Positions 1 through 5,975 of a DNA stretch of 6,349 nt are shown here, piece after piece. Each line of letters starts with the position of its first letter. Position 1 is the first letter of the stretch. A program made the translations under genes and the position numbers. A model generated the notes under the pieces. It was not told the DNA's origin. It worked only from the letters and a program-made list of their open reading frames with translations, and did no database searches. This DNA is from UMGS1696 sp964558485 (GTDB lineage Bacteria > Bacillota > Clostridia > Oscillospirales > CAG-272), in contig CAZLED010000123.1 in NCBI GenBank assembly GCA_964558485.1, forward strand, positions 1 through 6,349, read 5' to 3'.

Positions 1-1
1 C

Positions 2-1333
2 GACAGGGTCCGCACGGATATCCATACCCTGCTCCAGCTCCATGACCCGTATCGCTGCGTCACCGGTTTCGATAGGCCCAACCTATATTTTGGCGTCCTT
101 CGACCAAAGAATAAAAAGACCGCACTGCTGGATCTGCTGCAGGAATTTTCCGGTGACCATGGCTCGTCCGACCGCTCCGGCATCATCTATTGCACCACAC
201 GAAAGCTGGTGGAGGACATCTGTGACTTTCTCCGGGAACATGGCTATCCGGCTACCCGATACCACGCCGGTCTGGAACAGGACGAACGTGTGGACAATCA
301 AAATGATTTTCTATACGACCGCAAGACCATTATGGTTGCTACCAGTGCTTTTGGTATGGGCATCGATAAATCCAACGTTTCTTTTGTGATCCACTACAGT
401 ATGCCAACGGACTTAGAATCCTATTATCAAGAAGCCGGACGTGCCGGTCGAGATGGTTCTCCAGCGGACTGCATTCTCCTATTTTCACCTAACGACTACC
501 ACACTTGTCTACGTCTGATCACGCCCCAGGAGCCGGAAGCCGAGCTGACACCGGAACGACTGGAGCATTTTCGTCTTGCCAAAATACGCCTGCAAGCCAT
601 GTACAACTACGGCAACAGCAACAGTTGTCTTCGGGCACAGATCCTGCGGTACTTCGGGGAAGACGCTGTGGACGGCTGCGACAACTGCTCCTGGTGTGTC
701 AGTGGGCACGTGCGGCACGATGTGACGGTGGACGTGCAGAAGCTTTTGTCCTGCATCCGGCGCAGTGGCGAGCGCTACGGAGCGGCTGTGGTGATCTCCA
801 TCCTCCGTGGGGTCAAGACTCCCAAGACCCGTGAAGCCGGGTTGGACACGCTTTCCACCTGGTCGATCATGGAAAAAAACACGGCAGATTATCTGTGGCA
901 GCTTGTAACATTTTGCTTAGAAAAAGGATTGATCGAGAAGGACAACGACTACGGCAGCCTATCGGTGACGGCAGAGGGCTGGCATTTCCTACGAAATGGT
1001 GGACAGCTCATGATGTCGTTGCCGGATGATTTCCCGATCACGACCATATCGGAAGAAAATAAAAAGACCCACAAGGCGCAAAAGAGCGGACCTGTGGAGC
1101 CGGTCAATGAAGAGCTGTATAATAAGCTAAAAGACCTACGCAAGGCCTTGGCAGCGGAAGAGGGGCTACCACCTTATGTTGTGGCGACCAACGTGCTGCT
1201 GAACGAGATGTGCATCCATCTGCCCACCACGGAAGCGGAGATGCTGCAGGTGAAGGGCATGGGCAAGGTGCGCTTCGACCAATACGGACAGGCGTTCATC
1301 CGTGCGATCCAGGACTGGAAGAAGGGGAAGTGA
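2..1333 (+). CDS. recQ: ATP-dependent DNA helicase RecQ, 5' end outside window
   Basis: This is the C-terminal 443 residues of a RecQ-family 3'-5' DNA helicase, which acts in recombination and replication-fork repair. The reading frame is open from base 2, so the gene is cut by the window edge and the ATG at 209 is internal. Visible in order: FDRPNL (about 71-88), helicase motif IV GIIYCTT (about 179-199), motif V TSAFGMGID, and motif VI QEAGRAGRDG. A zinc-binding module follows, with Cys codons at 626, 677, 686 and 695. The resulting CX16CX2CX2C spacing is, from memory, that of E. coli RecQ. Next come a winged-helix region (about 725-980) and a C-terminal HRDC domain (about 1105-1325, with TTEAEML and VKGMGKVRFDQYG). 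Walker A and the DEAH box lie upstream, outside the window. The stop TGA is followed almost at once by a heptamer repeat array. The gene converges on the anSME gene. Identity is secure. Confidence 0.97.
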   Translation, partial: DRVRTDIHTLLQLHDPYRCVTGFDRPNLYFGVLRPKNKKTALLDLLQEFSGDHGSSDRSGIIYCTTRKLVEDICDFLREHGYPATRYHAGLEQDERVDNQNDFLYDRKTIMVATSAFGMGIDKSNVSFVIHYSMPTDLESYYQEAGRAGRDGSPADCILLFSPNDYHTCLRLITPQEPEAELTPERLEHFRLAKIRLQAMYNYGNSNSCLRAQILRYFGEDAVDGCDNCSWCVSGHVRHDVTVDVQKLLSCIRRSGERYGAAVVISILRGVKTPKTREAGLDTLSTWSIMEKNTADYLWQLVTFCLEKGLIEKDNDYGSLSVTAEGWHFLRNGGQLMMSLPDDFPITTISEENKKTHKAQKSGPVEPVNEELYNKLKDLRKALAAEEGLPPYVVATNVLLNEMCIHLPTTEAEMLQVKGMGKVRFDQYGQAFIRAIQDWKKGK

Positions 1334-1335
1334 AA

Positions 1336-1456
1336 CGTCAGAAATCAGAGGTCAGAAGTCGGTTAGGGACGCACGTACGTCTTCACCAATAGTATGTTGT
1401 GAAAGCCACATGGGATGTACATTCGTGCATATCTGACATCTGACCTCTTACTTCTA
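1336..1456. repeat. Small intergenic element with inverted heptamer-repeat arms (copy A)
   Basis: This fills the convergent gap between recQ and the anSME gene. The left arm (about 1336-1363) runs as degenerate 7-base units such as GTCAGAA, ATCAGAG, GTCAGAA. The right arm (about 1431-1456) runs as ATCTGAC, ATCTGAC, CTCTTAC, TTCTA. The arms are mutually inverted: AGAGGTCAGA at 1347-1356 is perfectly complementary to TCTGACCTCT at 1439-1448, so a long hairpin could form across the gap. The core contains ACGTACGTC (1373-1381) followed by TTCACCAA. Both the core and the sub-terminal segment 1351-1374 recur in copy C near 6003-6113. No U-tract follows the arms, so a normal intrinsic terminator is not evident, although a hairpin here could serve both converging genes. 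No ORF with a ribosome binding site is seen inside. Confidence 0.75.
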
Positions 1457-2566
1457 CCCTCGCACCTTCCTTGCCATATCCAAGATCCGTTCCCGGTTTT
1501 CCCGGAAGAATATCCGGTACGCCTCGCAGTAGCGGTTTTTGCCAATGCCACCGTCGGCGGTCTCTCGATGCCGTCGGCAGCCACCACGGCATATCATGAG
1601 GCATTCGCAGTTCCGGCAGGCTGGGTCTATATGGTTCGACAGGTCCACGAAGGTCTTGGCCACTGGCGAGCGCAGCAAAGTCTGGATATCGTCCGTGGCG
1701 ATGTTGCCCGTTTTCCATTTGTCCAGCACGTAGAAGTCGCAGGGGTACACGCTGCCGTCCGCTTCCACGATCAGGTTGGCGTGGCAGATGCCGTCCATAC
1801 CGCAGCACTCCGTGGGCATTCCGGCAGCCAATCGAATGAAGTTGTCGAACTGTCGGATACTGATATATTGTCCTCGACAAAAGTCCTCATAATATAGACG
1901 AAATGTCGTATTCAAAAACTGTGCGTATCGCTTGTTTGTCAAAGTGAACGGATGGTTTTCTTTTTCTCTGCCAAAATCCGGGACATAGGGGATAAACTGC
2001 ACAAACTTAAACTGTCTGGAGCGGAAGTATTTATACACCTGTGCGGCTTCCCGTGCCACCGGTTCTGTGACCACGCAAAGGATATTGGTATCGATGTGGT
2101 GCTGTGCCAGCGAATCCAGTGTGGCGTTGACCCGTTTGAAGGTGCCGTTTCCCTGTGCATCCGGACGCAAACTGTCGTGGAGCGTACCGGTGCCGTCCAG
2201 AGACACGCCCACCAGGTAGTGATATGCCGCCAGCAGTGCCACAAGCTCCTCGTTCAGGTCGTATCCGTTGGTCTGCAGCGCAAAGGACACGGGCACGTGG
2301 GAGACGTTGTACTGCTCTACCATAGTATGGAAATGGCGAAAATACCCTGCCCCGGCCAGCGTTGGTTCTCCACCTTGGAAGGCGAAGGAAACGGAAGAGG
2401 GGGCTGCGGCGAAGATATTTTTGACCATAGCTTCGGTGGTTTCCGGCGACATGATGCCAAAGGAAGCGGTGTTCCGGTTTTCCGCCACGTCGCAATAAAA
2501 GCAGTATCGGCACCGCATATTGCAAAGCGCCGACGCCGGTTTGATGAGCAATTGAATAGGACGCAT
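1454..2566 (-). CDS. Anaerobic sulfatase-maturating enzyme (radical SAM/SPASM)
   Basis: This 370-residue radical SAM enzyme should convert the active-site Cys or Ser of a sulfatase to formylglycine without oxygen. The SAM-cluster motif CX3CX2C is C15, C19, C22, followed by FYC. QGGEPTLAG (64-72) and LQTNG (97-101) match the family. The C-terminal SPASM part carries two sets of four cysteines: C255, C261, C276, C330 for auxiliary cluster I, and C317, C320, C326, C347 for cluster II. Spacing and order fit the Clostridium perfringens enzyme as I recall it. D277, right after C276 in YPCDFYVLDKW, corresponds to the proposed catalytic base. Length is normal. The start is supported by GGAG (complement of 2572-2575) five bases upstream. 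The stop TAG lies in a heptamer repeat. No sulfatase gene is in the window. A different peptide substrate is possible, since SPASM enzymes also modify RiPP precursors, but the close anSME match makes that less likely. Confidence 0.93.
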   Translation of the reverse strand: MRPIQLLIKPASALCNMRCRYCFYCDVAENRNTASFGIMSPETTEAMVKNIFAAAPSSVSFAFQGGEPTLAGAGYFRHFHTMVEQYNVSHVPVSFALQTNGYDLNEELVALLAAYHYLVGVSLDGTGTLHDSLRPDAQGNGTFKRVNATLDSLAQHHIDTNILCVVTEPVAREAAQVYKYFRSRQFKFVQFIPYVPDFGREKENHPFTLTNKRYAQFLNTTFRLYYEDFCRGQYISIRQFDNFIRLAAGMPTECCGMDGICHANLIVEADGSVYPCDFYVLDKWKTGNIATDDIQTLLRSPVAKTFVDLSNHIDPACRNCECLMICRGGCRRHRETADGGIGKNRYCEAYRIFFRENRERILDMARKVRG

Positions 2567-2576
2567 GGTTACTCCA

Positions 2577-2741
2577 GGTCAGAAGTTAGAAATCAGATGT
2601 CAGAGGTTGGGTGTAACGTTTGGATTGTGACCCATTTTTGCTTTTCCGTAATGGGAACGCACTCGTTTTGTTTTTCCTATATGGGTGTCGCTATAGAAAC
2701 GATTTGTTTACCCATCGTGACTTCTGACATCTCACTTCTTA
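2577..2741. repeat. Small intergenic element with inverted heptamer-repeat arms (copy B)
   Basis: This occupies nearly the whole gap between the membrane-protein gene and the anSME gene. The left arm (2577-2606) reads as 7-base units GTCAGAA, GTTAGAA, ATCAGAT, GTCAGAG. The right arm (about 2718-2741) reads as GACTTCT, GACATCT, CACTTCT, TAC. AGATGTCAGA at 2595-2604 is perfectly complementary to TCTGACATCT at 2723-2732. The left arm begins one base beyond the GGAG ribosome binding site of the anSME gene, and the right arm contains the stop codon of the membrane-protein gene. The core is T-rich and differs from copies A and C. It holds an imperfect 20-base direct repeat (2636-2655 and 2666-2685, 16 of 20 identical, period 30) and several CCCAT/ATGGG words. 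No clear promoter for anSME was found in it. Confidence 0.75.
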
Positions 2742-3488
2742 CTTTGTATAGTACGTGATCCGGTCGATGCATACGTTGCCGTCTTTGTCTTCGAACAGTT
2801 CAAAGTACAAGGTCTTGGAGCCGTCGCTGCCGATGTCGTTGCGGAAGGTGCCGTCGTTTCTGTGGATCTTATAGGACACATTGAAGGCGTACAGGGTCGT
2901 GCCATCGTTCTGGGGGTCCTGGGCAAGCTGCTCGATCTGGATGTCGTACAGCATTTGTGGTGCGAACTCGATATGGGGTTGGTTGGTCTCGTAATAGAGG
3001 TCCGAGAAGAACGTGTTGTAGGTCTCGCTGTCTCCGGCGATGACGGTGTCGAAGTACCGGCCGAAGAACACCACAGCGGCGTTGTAGGCATCGTAGCTGC
3101 CGTCGGTGATGGTGAAGGTCTCGTTGCCGGTCTTGTAGTGCACATACCGATCCAGACCCATATAGACCTCGTCGGCGGTCACGTCCAGGTCGTAGTCCGT
3201 GGGATAGAAATTGTAGCTGACGATCCGGTCGGAGTACATGGACGTGTTGGCGTTTGTCTCATGCTGGACCTCGAACCACTGGGGATGCTGCAGGCACACG
3301 GCGCTGACCAGTCCCAAGGCGCATAACACCACAAAGCCCACAAGGACCCGGCGTTTGTTACGCTTTTTGGGGTCCTCGTTGGGCTGAACTGTTCCGGTCA
3401 TATCGCTTTTTGACACAGGGTCAAGGGATTCCGCAGACGATTCCAGGGGCACTTTTTCAGGCGTATCCTGTGTGGTATGATTGGACAT
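2739..3488 (-). CDS. Single-pass membrane protein of unknown function
   Basis: I do not recognise this 249-residue protein. It has a hydrophilic, acidic and Ser/Thr-rich N-terminal tail (1-40), a basic cluster KKRNKRR (41-47), and one hydrophobic segment (about 48-66). A soluble domain of about 180 residues follows, rich in Tyr, Phe and Asp. The basic cluster before the membrane segment predicts N-terminus inside and C-terminal domain outside the cell. The middle part (YNAAVVFFGRYFDTV, SETYNTFFSDLYY) and the beta-rich end (TLYAFNVSYKIHR, KTLYFELFEDKDGNVCIDRITYY) could be an NTF2-like or other small alpha+beta fold; this is a guess from the pattern. The start lies 5 bases after the stop of the isomerase-like gene and has no good ribosome binding site, which suggests translational coupling. 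The stop codon sits within a heptamer of copy B. Confidence 0.85.
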   Translation of the reverse strand: MSNHTTQDTPEKVPLESSAESLDPVSKSDMTGTVQPNEDPKKRNKRRVLVGFVVLCALGLVSAVCLQHPQWFEVQHETNANTSMYSDRIVSYNFYPTDYDLDVTADEVYMGLDRYVHYKTGNETFTITDGSYDAYNAAVVFFGRYFDTVIAGDSETYNTFFSDLYYETNQPHIEFAPQMLYDIQIEQLAQDPQNDGTTLYAFNVSYKIHRNDGTFRNDIGSDGSKTLYFELFEDKDGNVCIDRITYYTK

Positions 3489-3493
3489 ACGAA

Positions 3494-4342
3494 TTAGCCG
3501 ATGAATCTCTTCAGGTTGTCCAGACCGAGCTGGATGCCCTTCAGGTTATCTTCCATGCCTTCGAATTCCACGGTCACAAAGCCGTCGTAGCCATACTTCT
3601 TCAGGGTCTGGATGCTCTGGTAGATGCGGGCATCGCCGTGACCGATGATGGTGCCACGGAGGTAGTCACCTGCTCTGGTCTGGAACCAGCCTGCACCGGG
3701 AGCCACTTCCATGCCGCTCTTCTTGAAGAAGTCCTTGGCGTGTACGTGCTTGGCATAGGGAGCCAGGATCGCAACAGACTTCCAGGGGTCTTCGTCGGCG
3801 CACATGAAGTTACCCAGGTCGACCAGGGCACCAAAGTTGGGGTGAGACACGGTATTGATGAGCTTTTCGACACGGAGCACGTCCTGAGAGAAGAAGCCGT
3901 GGTTTTCGGTCATGGTGCCAACGCCCTTGGATTCGGCGTATGCAGCGACCTCACGGATGGCGTTTGCCATGGTGGGCAGAGCGTCGTCGTAGCTGATGTT
4001 GATCTTGCCATGGGGCTGGCTGGCTACGTCGTGTCTCATGTTCTTGACGCCCAGAGCAGCGGCCTTGTCCACCATGCCCTTGACTCTTTCGATCTCAGCC
4101 TTGGTGTCCCCGCCGGAGCCGTTAACAAAGTCAGCACCCACGCAGAAGGATGCCAGAGCCAGACCCTTGGAAGCGGCATATTCGCCGATCTTCTTCAGTT
4201 CGTCCAGAGAAGCATTGGACCAGCCGGCTTCCACGAATTCGATGCCGTCAAAGCCAAATTCTGCGGTCTTATCAATGACGCCATAGATCCCCAGGCTCTC
4301 CACATAGGGACCAAAGCTATACGTAGATACACTTGTTTTCAT
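3494..4342 (-). CDS. Xylose-isomerase-like TIM-barrel sugar isomerase/epimerase
   Basis: This 282-residue protein belongs to the xylose isomerase-like/AP-endonuclease-2 TIM-barrel superfamily (IolE/IolH, tagatose and hexulose epimerase relatives). These are cytoplasmic, metal-dependent enzymes that isomerise, epimerise or dehydrate sugars or sugar derivatives. The N-terminus MKTSVSTYSFG and the GFDGIEFVE strand (30-38) are typical. Likely metal ligands are E146 in MTENHG, D175 in LVDLGNF, H201 in KHVHAKDF and E259 in TVEFEG. The segment GAGWFQTRAGDYLRGTIIGHGDARI fits the conserved loop bearing G-x-G-x-hydrophobic before the last strands. The start is supported by AAAGGAGA (complement of 4351-4358), nine bases upstream of the ATG. 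A possible -10, TACAAT, lies at 4379-4384 on the minus strand but has no convincing -35. It is the first gene of a minus-strand unit with the membrane protein. The exact substrate cannot be read from sequence. Confidence 0.9.
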   Translation of the reverse strand: MKTSVSTYSFGPYVESLGIYGVIDKTAEFGFDGIEFVEAGWSNASLDELKKIGEYAASKGLALASFCVGADFVNGSGGDTKAEIERVKGMVDKAAALGVKNMRHDVASQPHGKINISYDDALPTMANAIREVAAYAESKGVGTMTENHGFFSQDVLRVEKLINTVSHPNFGALVDLGNFMCADEDPWKSVAILAPYAKHVHAKDFFKKSGMEVAPGAGWFQTRAGDYLRGTIIGHGDARIYQSIQTLKKYGYDGFVTVEFEGMEDNLKGIQLGLDNLKRFIG

Positions 4343-4439
4343 TTTGTTTTTCTCCTTTGTTGTAAGGTTTTTGTTATTATTGTATTTTTAACTCACTTTT
4401 TTCCACACGCCTACGCTTCCATCATTCCCCGTAGGGAAC

Positions 4440-4580
4440 TGCCTTGGCTGATCCTGCGGTAGTTTGGTAGCACAAGGCGTTCGGATGAGGATAGGTGGCT
4501 TTTGAAAAAGCAGAGCGGTCAAGATCGGCGTACGCTTGGCACGCCGGTGTATATAGGAATTGCAGAACGTATCCAACGTT
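4440..4580. other. Structured, apparently non-coding intergenic stretch
   Basis: Between the divergent isomerase-like and ACP genes lies a stretch of higher GC content than its AT-rich flanks, carrying several inverted repeats. GCCTTGGCT (4441-4449) can pair with AGC-A-CAAGGC (4469-4478) as nine base pairs with one bulged base. CGGCGT (4526-4531) pairs with ACGCCG (4541-4546), extendable by an A-T and a U-G pair. AACGT (4566-4570) pairs with ACGTT (4576-4580). A minus-strand reading frame of 62 codons spans 4422-4610, but it starts at GTG, lacks a ribosome binding site and shows no recognisable domain, so I do not call it a gene. The stretch could be a small RNA, a long leader of either flanking gene, or the remnant of a mobile element. 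I recognise no known riboswitch in it. Strand is undetermined. Confidence 0.4.
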
Positions 4581-4664
4581 TGTTTGGTTATCTTCGAACA
4601 ATAGCTGCACGTTAGGTTAATTCCGCAATTATTCCGCCAACGCCCTGCAACTCTCCAAACTTCA

Positions 4665-4692
4665 CTCTACCTTCTAACCTCTGACTTCTCTA
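4665..4692. repeat. Lone heptamer repeat array (copy without visible partner arm)
   Basis: Four consecutive 7-base units are visible: CTCTACC, TTCTAAC, CTCTGAC, TTCTCTA. They belong to the same family and have the same orientation as the right arms of copies A, B and C. No matching left arm was found between 4343 and 4660. The array may be a solo end, or the right end of a larger element whose left end has decayed and whose body would be the structured stretch at 4440-4580. It ends about 70 bases before the -35 box of the ACP promoter. Confidence 0.6.
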
Positions 4693-4725
4693 TTATACCG
4701 TATCCGTCGGTTTTTTGCAATACGA

Positions 4726-4789
4726 TTTTGAGAATAATTTGAAAATTTTTGAGAAAAAGCTTGACAGAATGGGTTCTTGGCATTATAAT
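4726..4789 (+). promoter_or_regulatory. Consensus sigma-A promoter of the ACP gene, with upstream A/T tracts
   Basis: TTGACA at 4761-4766 and TATAAT at 4784-4789 are both perfect consensus hexamers, with an optimal 17-base spacer. Transcription should begin near 4796. The sequence upstream (about 4710-4758) is rich in A and T tracts, as in an UP element. It also contains a direct repeat TTTTGAGAA at 4726-4734 and 4747-4755, offset by exactly 21 bases (two helical turns). The second copy ends five bases before the -35 box, which would suit a regulator bound on one face of the helix. The box calls are read directly; the regulator is inference. Confidence 0.93.
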
Positions 4790-4803
4790 AGTATAGAACG
4801 CTG

Positions 4804-4829
4804 TGCTGCTGTAGTTTTGGACAGTAGCA
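4804..4829 (+). promoter_or_regulatory. Hairpin in the 5' leader of the ACP mRNA
   Basis: Within the predicted leader of about 70 bases, TGCTGCTGT (4804-4812) pairs with ACAGTAGCA (4821-4829). The stem has nine pairs, one of them G-U, around an eight-base loop. It lies just inside the expected transcript start. It could stabilise the mRNA 5' end, a common role for such stems in highly expressed genes. No T-run follows, so it is not a terminator. The ribosome binding site (AGGAGG, 4854-4859) is outside the stem. Confidence 0.5.
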
Positions 4830-4869
4830 ATACAAGAATTGAAATATTCCTATAGGAGGAGCATACATC

Positions 4870-5094
4870 ATGTTTGAGGAAGTCAAGGCACTTCTGGTAG
4901 AGGAGCTTTCCATCAACCCTGACGACGTCACGCCCAAGGCTGAGCTGGTCAACGATCTGGGCATCAACTCTTTGGAGCTGGCTGACCTGGTGCTGCTGTG
5001 TGAAGAAAAGTTCAACATCGAGATCGGGGACGATGTCGTCCACAAGTTCATCACGGTGGGAGACGTTGCCGATTATCTGGCAGAAAACGCCTAA
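4870..5094 (+). CDS. Acyl carrier protein with Asn in place of Asp before the serine
   Basis: This 74-residue acidic protein has the length and four-helix pattern of a type II acyl carrier protein, which carries growing acyl chains on a 4'-phosphopantetheine arm attached by AcpS. The attachment serine is S34 in DLGINSLELADL; helix III (IEIGDDVVHKFITVGDVADYL) follows as usual. Most fatty-acid ACPs have Asp-Ser-Leu here, whereas this one has Asn-Ser-Leu. Serine is retained, so it should still be modifiable. It may be the housekeeping ACP of this lineage or a specialised paralogue; with no fatty-acid genes next to it, I cannot decide and give no symbol. AGGAGG at 4854-4859 precedes the ATG by ten bases. 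A perfect promoter and a strong terminator frame it as a short, highly expressed single-gene unit. A small hairpin, TAAGCC (5092-5097) with GGCTTA (5102-5107), includes the stop codon. Confidence 0.95.
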   Translation: MFEEVKALLVEELSINPDDVTPKAELVNDLGINSLELADLVLLCEEKFNIEIGDDVVHKFITVGDVADYLAENA

Positions 5095-5134
5095 GCCCTA
5101 TGGCTTACGCCGATGGCATAGACCCACAAGAAAC

Positions 5135-5174
5135 AAAAACGTGTCGCAGGGAAAGCACCGGTGGCACGTTTTTT
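5135..5174 (+). terminator. Intrinsic terminator after the ACP gene
   Basis: AAAAACGTGTC (5135-5145) pairs with GGCACGTTTTT (5163-5173) over eleven positions, one of them a G-U pair. The loop is 17 bases and the stem runs into a six-base T tract (5169-5174). It lies 40 bases after the ACP stop and ends 20 bases before the tagA start, so ACP transcripts should mostly stop here. tagA would then depend on read-through, because no good promoter is visible in the remaining gap. The A-run before the stem could help terminate transcripts from the opposite strand, but nothing nearby is transcribed that way. Confidence 0.85.
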
Positions 5175-5194
5175 CTCAATGAAGGAGGATCCTT

Positions 5195-5968
5195 ATGGTA
5201 AACAAACCTACACACGTACAGGTTCGTGGTCTGTCCTTTGACAACCTGACCGTTGCGGAAACCATCGATATATTGACCACACGATTGGAGAATGGCACCC
5301 AGACGGCGGTCTTCACGCCCAATGCAGAGATCGTCCAGGCCTGCATCGACGACCCGTCGCTCTACCCCATCGTAGGCGCTGCGGATCTGCTTTTGCCGGA
5401 CGGCATTGGCGTCATCAAGGCTGCGAAGATTTTGGGCACACCACTGAAGGAGAAGGTCGCCGGTGTGGTGGTTGGCGAAAAGCTGGTAGAGGCCATGTCC
5501 CATACGCCGACGCATGATGCATCAACACATCGATTGTTCCTGCTGGGTGGTAAACCGGGCGTGGCACAGATCGCCGCGGAAAAGCTGACGGCAAAGTATC
5601 CGGGACTGGTGATCGCCGGGGTGCACGACGGGTATTTCCAGAAAGATGGCGCCGAAAACGAAGCTGTCCTGGAAGAGATCCGCCAAAGCGGTGCAGACGT
5701 GCTGTACGTGTGTCTGGGCGCCCCTACGCAAGAGAAATGGATCCACGCCAATCGGGCAGCCCTGCCATCGGTCACGCTGCTGTTGGGGCTTGGCGGTTCT
5801 GTAGACGTGTACGCCGGAACGGTCAAGCGAGCACCGAAGATCTTCATCAAGCTTGGGCTGGAATGGTTCTATCGCCTGTGCAAGGAGCCACGCCGGATCG
5901 GCCGCATGATGAACCTGCCCCGGTTCTACTTTGGCACGATCCTGTGGAAGATCAGAGGGAAGAAGTAG
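5195..5968 (+). CDS. tagA: WecG/TagA/CpsF-family N-acetylmannosamine-type glycosyltransferase
   Basis: This 257-residue glycosyltransferase (GT26 family) would add ManNAc, or a related sugar, to GlcNAc-PP-undecaprenol at the inner face of the membrane. That is the first committed step for wall teichoic acid or a similar polymer. Family motifs: FTPNAEIV (40-47), LLLPDGIGV (65-73) with D69 as the likely catalytic base, EKVAG (86-90, usually E-R-x-x-G), LGAPTQEKWI (174-183), GLGGSVDVYAGTVKRAP (198-214), and the basic tail LGLEWFYRLCKEPRRIGRM (220-238), which in TagA helps membrane binding and completes the active site. Length is normal. AAGGAGG (5182-5188) lies six bases before the ATG. The gene follows the ACP terminator closely. 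Its last codons (KIRGKK) run into a heptamer array. Family identity is secure; the sugar acceptor and polymer are inferred. Confidence 0.93.
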   Translation: MVNKPTHVQVRGLSFDNLTVAETIDILTTRLENGTQTAVFTPNAEIVQACIDDPSLYPIVGAADLLLPDGIGVIKAAKILGTPLKEKVAGVVVGEKLVEAMSHTPTHDASTHRLFLLGGKPGVAQIAAEKLTAKYPGLVIAGVHDGYFQKDGAENEAVLEEIRQSGADVLYVCLGAPTQEKWIHANRAALPSVTLLLGLGGSVDVYAGTVKRAPKIFIKLGLEWFYRLCKEPRRIGRMMNLPRFYFGTILWKIRGKK

Positions 5969-5975
5969 GGAGCAG

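Noticed and set aside
209..209. ATG at 209 as the start of a short RecQ-like protein
   Set aside because: The frame is open to the window edge and encodes RecQ motifs (FDRPNL, GIIYCTTR) upstream of this codon, so the gene is simply cut by the window.
1336..1456. CRISPR-like array
   Set aside because: The repeated unit is 7 bases, contiguous and degenerate, with no spacers and with inverted arms, which does not fit CRISPR.
1415..1897. Plus-strand 160-codon frame and the matching 165-codon minus-strand alternate frame over the anSME C-terminus
   Set aside because: Both are shadows of the SPASM region, whose eight cluster cysteines establish the real frame.
1952..2758. Plus-strand reading frame (268 codons) opposite the anSME gene and across element B
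   Set aside because: It is antisense to strongly conserved radical SAM/SPASM sequence, runs through a repeat element, and shows no domain.
4343..4390. Promoter for the isomerase-like gene (TACAAT at 4379-4384, minus strand)
   Set aside because: The -10-like hexamer has no acceptable -35 at the proper distance and the region is A/T rich, so it is mentioned in the gene entry but not called.
3410..4462. Long plus-strand reading frame (350 codons) opposite the isomerase-like gene
   Set aside because: It overlaps almost entirely, in antisense, a gene with clear family motifs and a good ribosome binding site. The frame has no recognisable domain and is open only because of the codon bias of the real gene.
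4422..4610. 62-codon minus-strand frame in the intergenic block, with an overlapping second frame at 4388-4576
   Set aside because: GTG start with no ribosome binding site, no recognisable domain, and it coincides with strong inverted repeats. Kept only as part of the structured-region note.
4700..4870. FapR or FabT lipid-regulator operator at the ACP promoter
   Set aside because: No dyad resembling either known operator was found; only a direct repeat is present.
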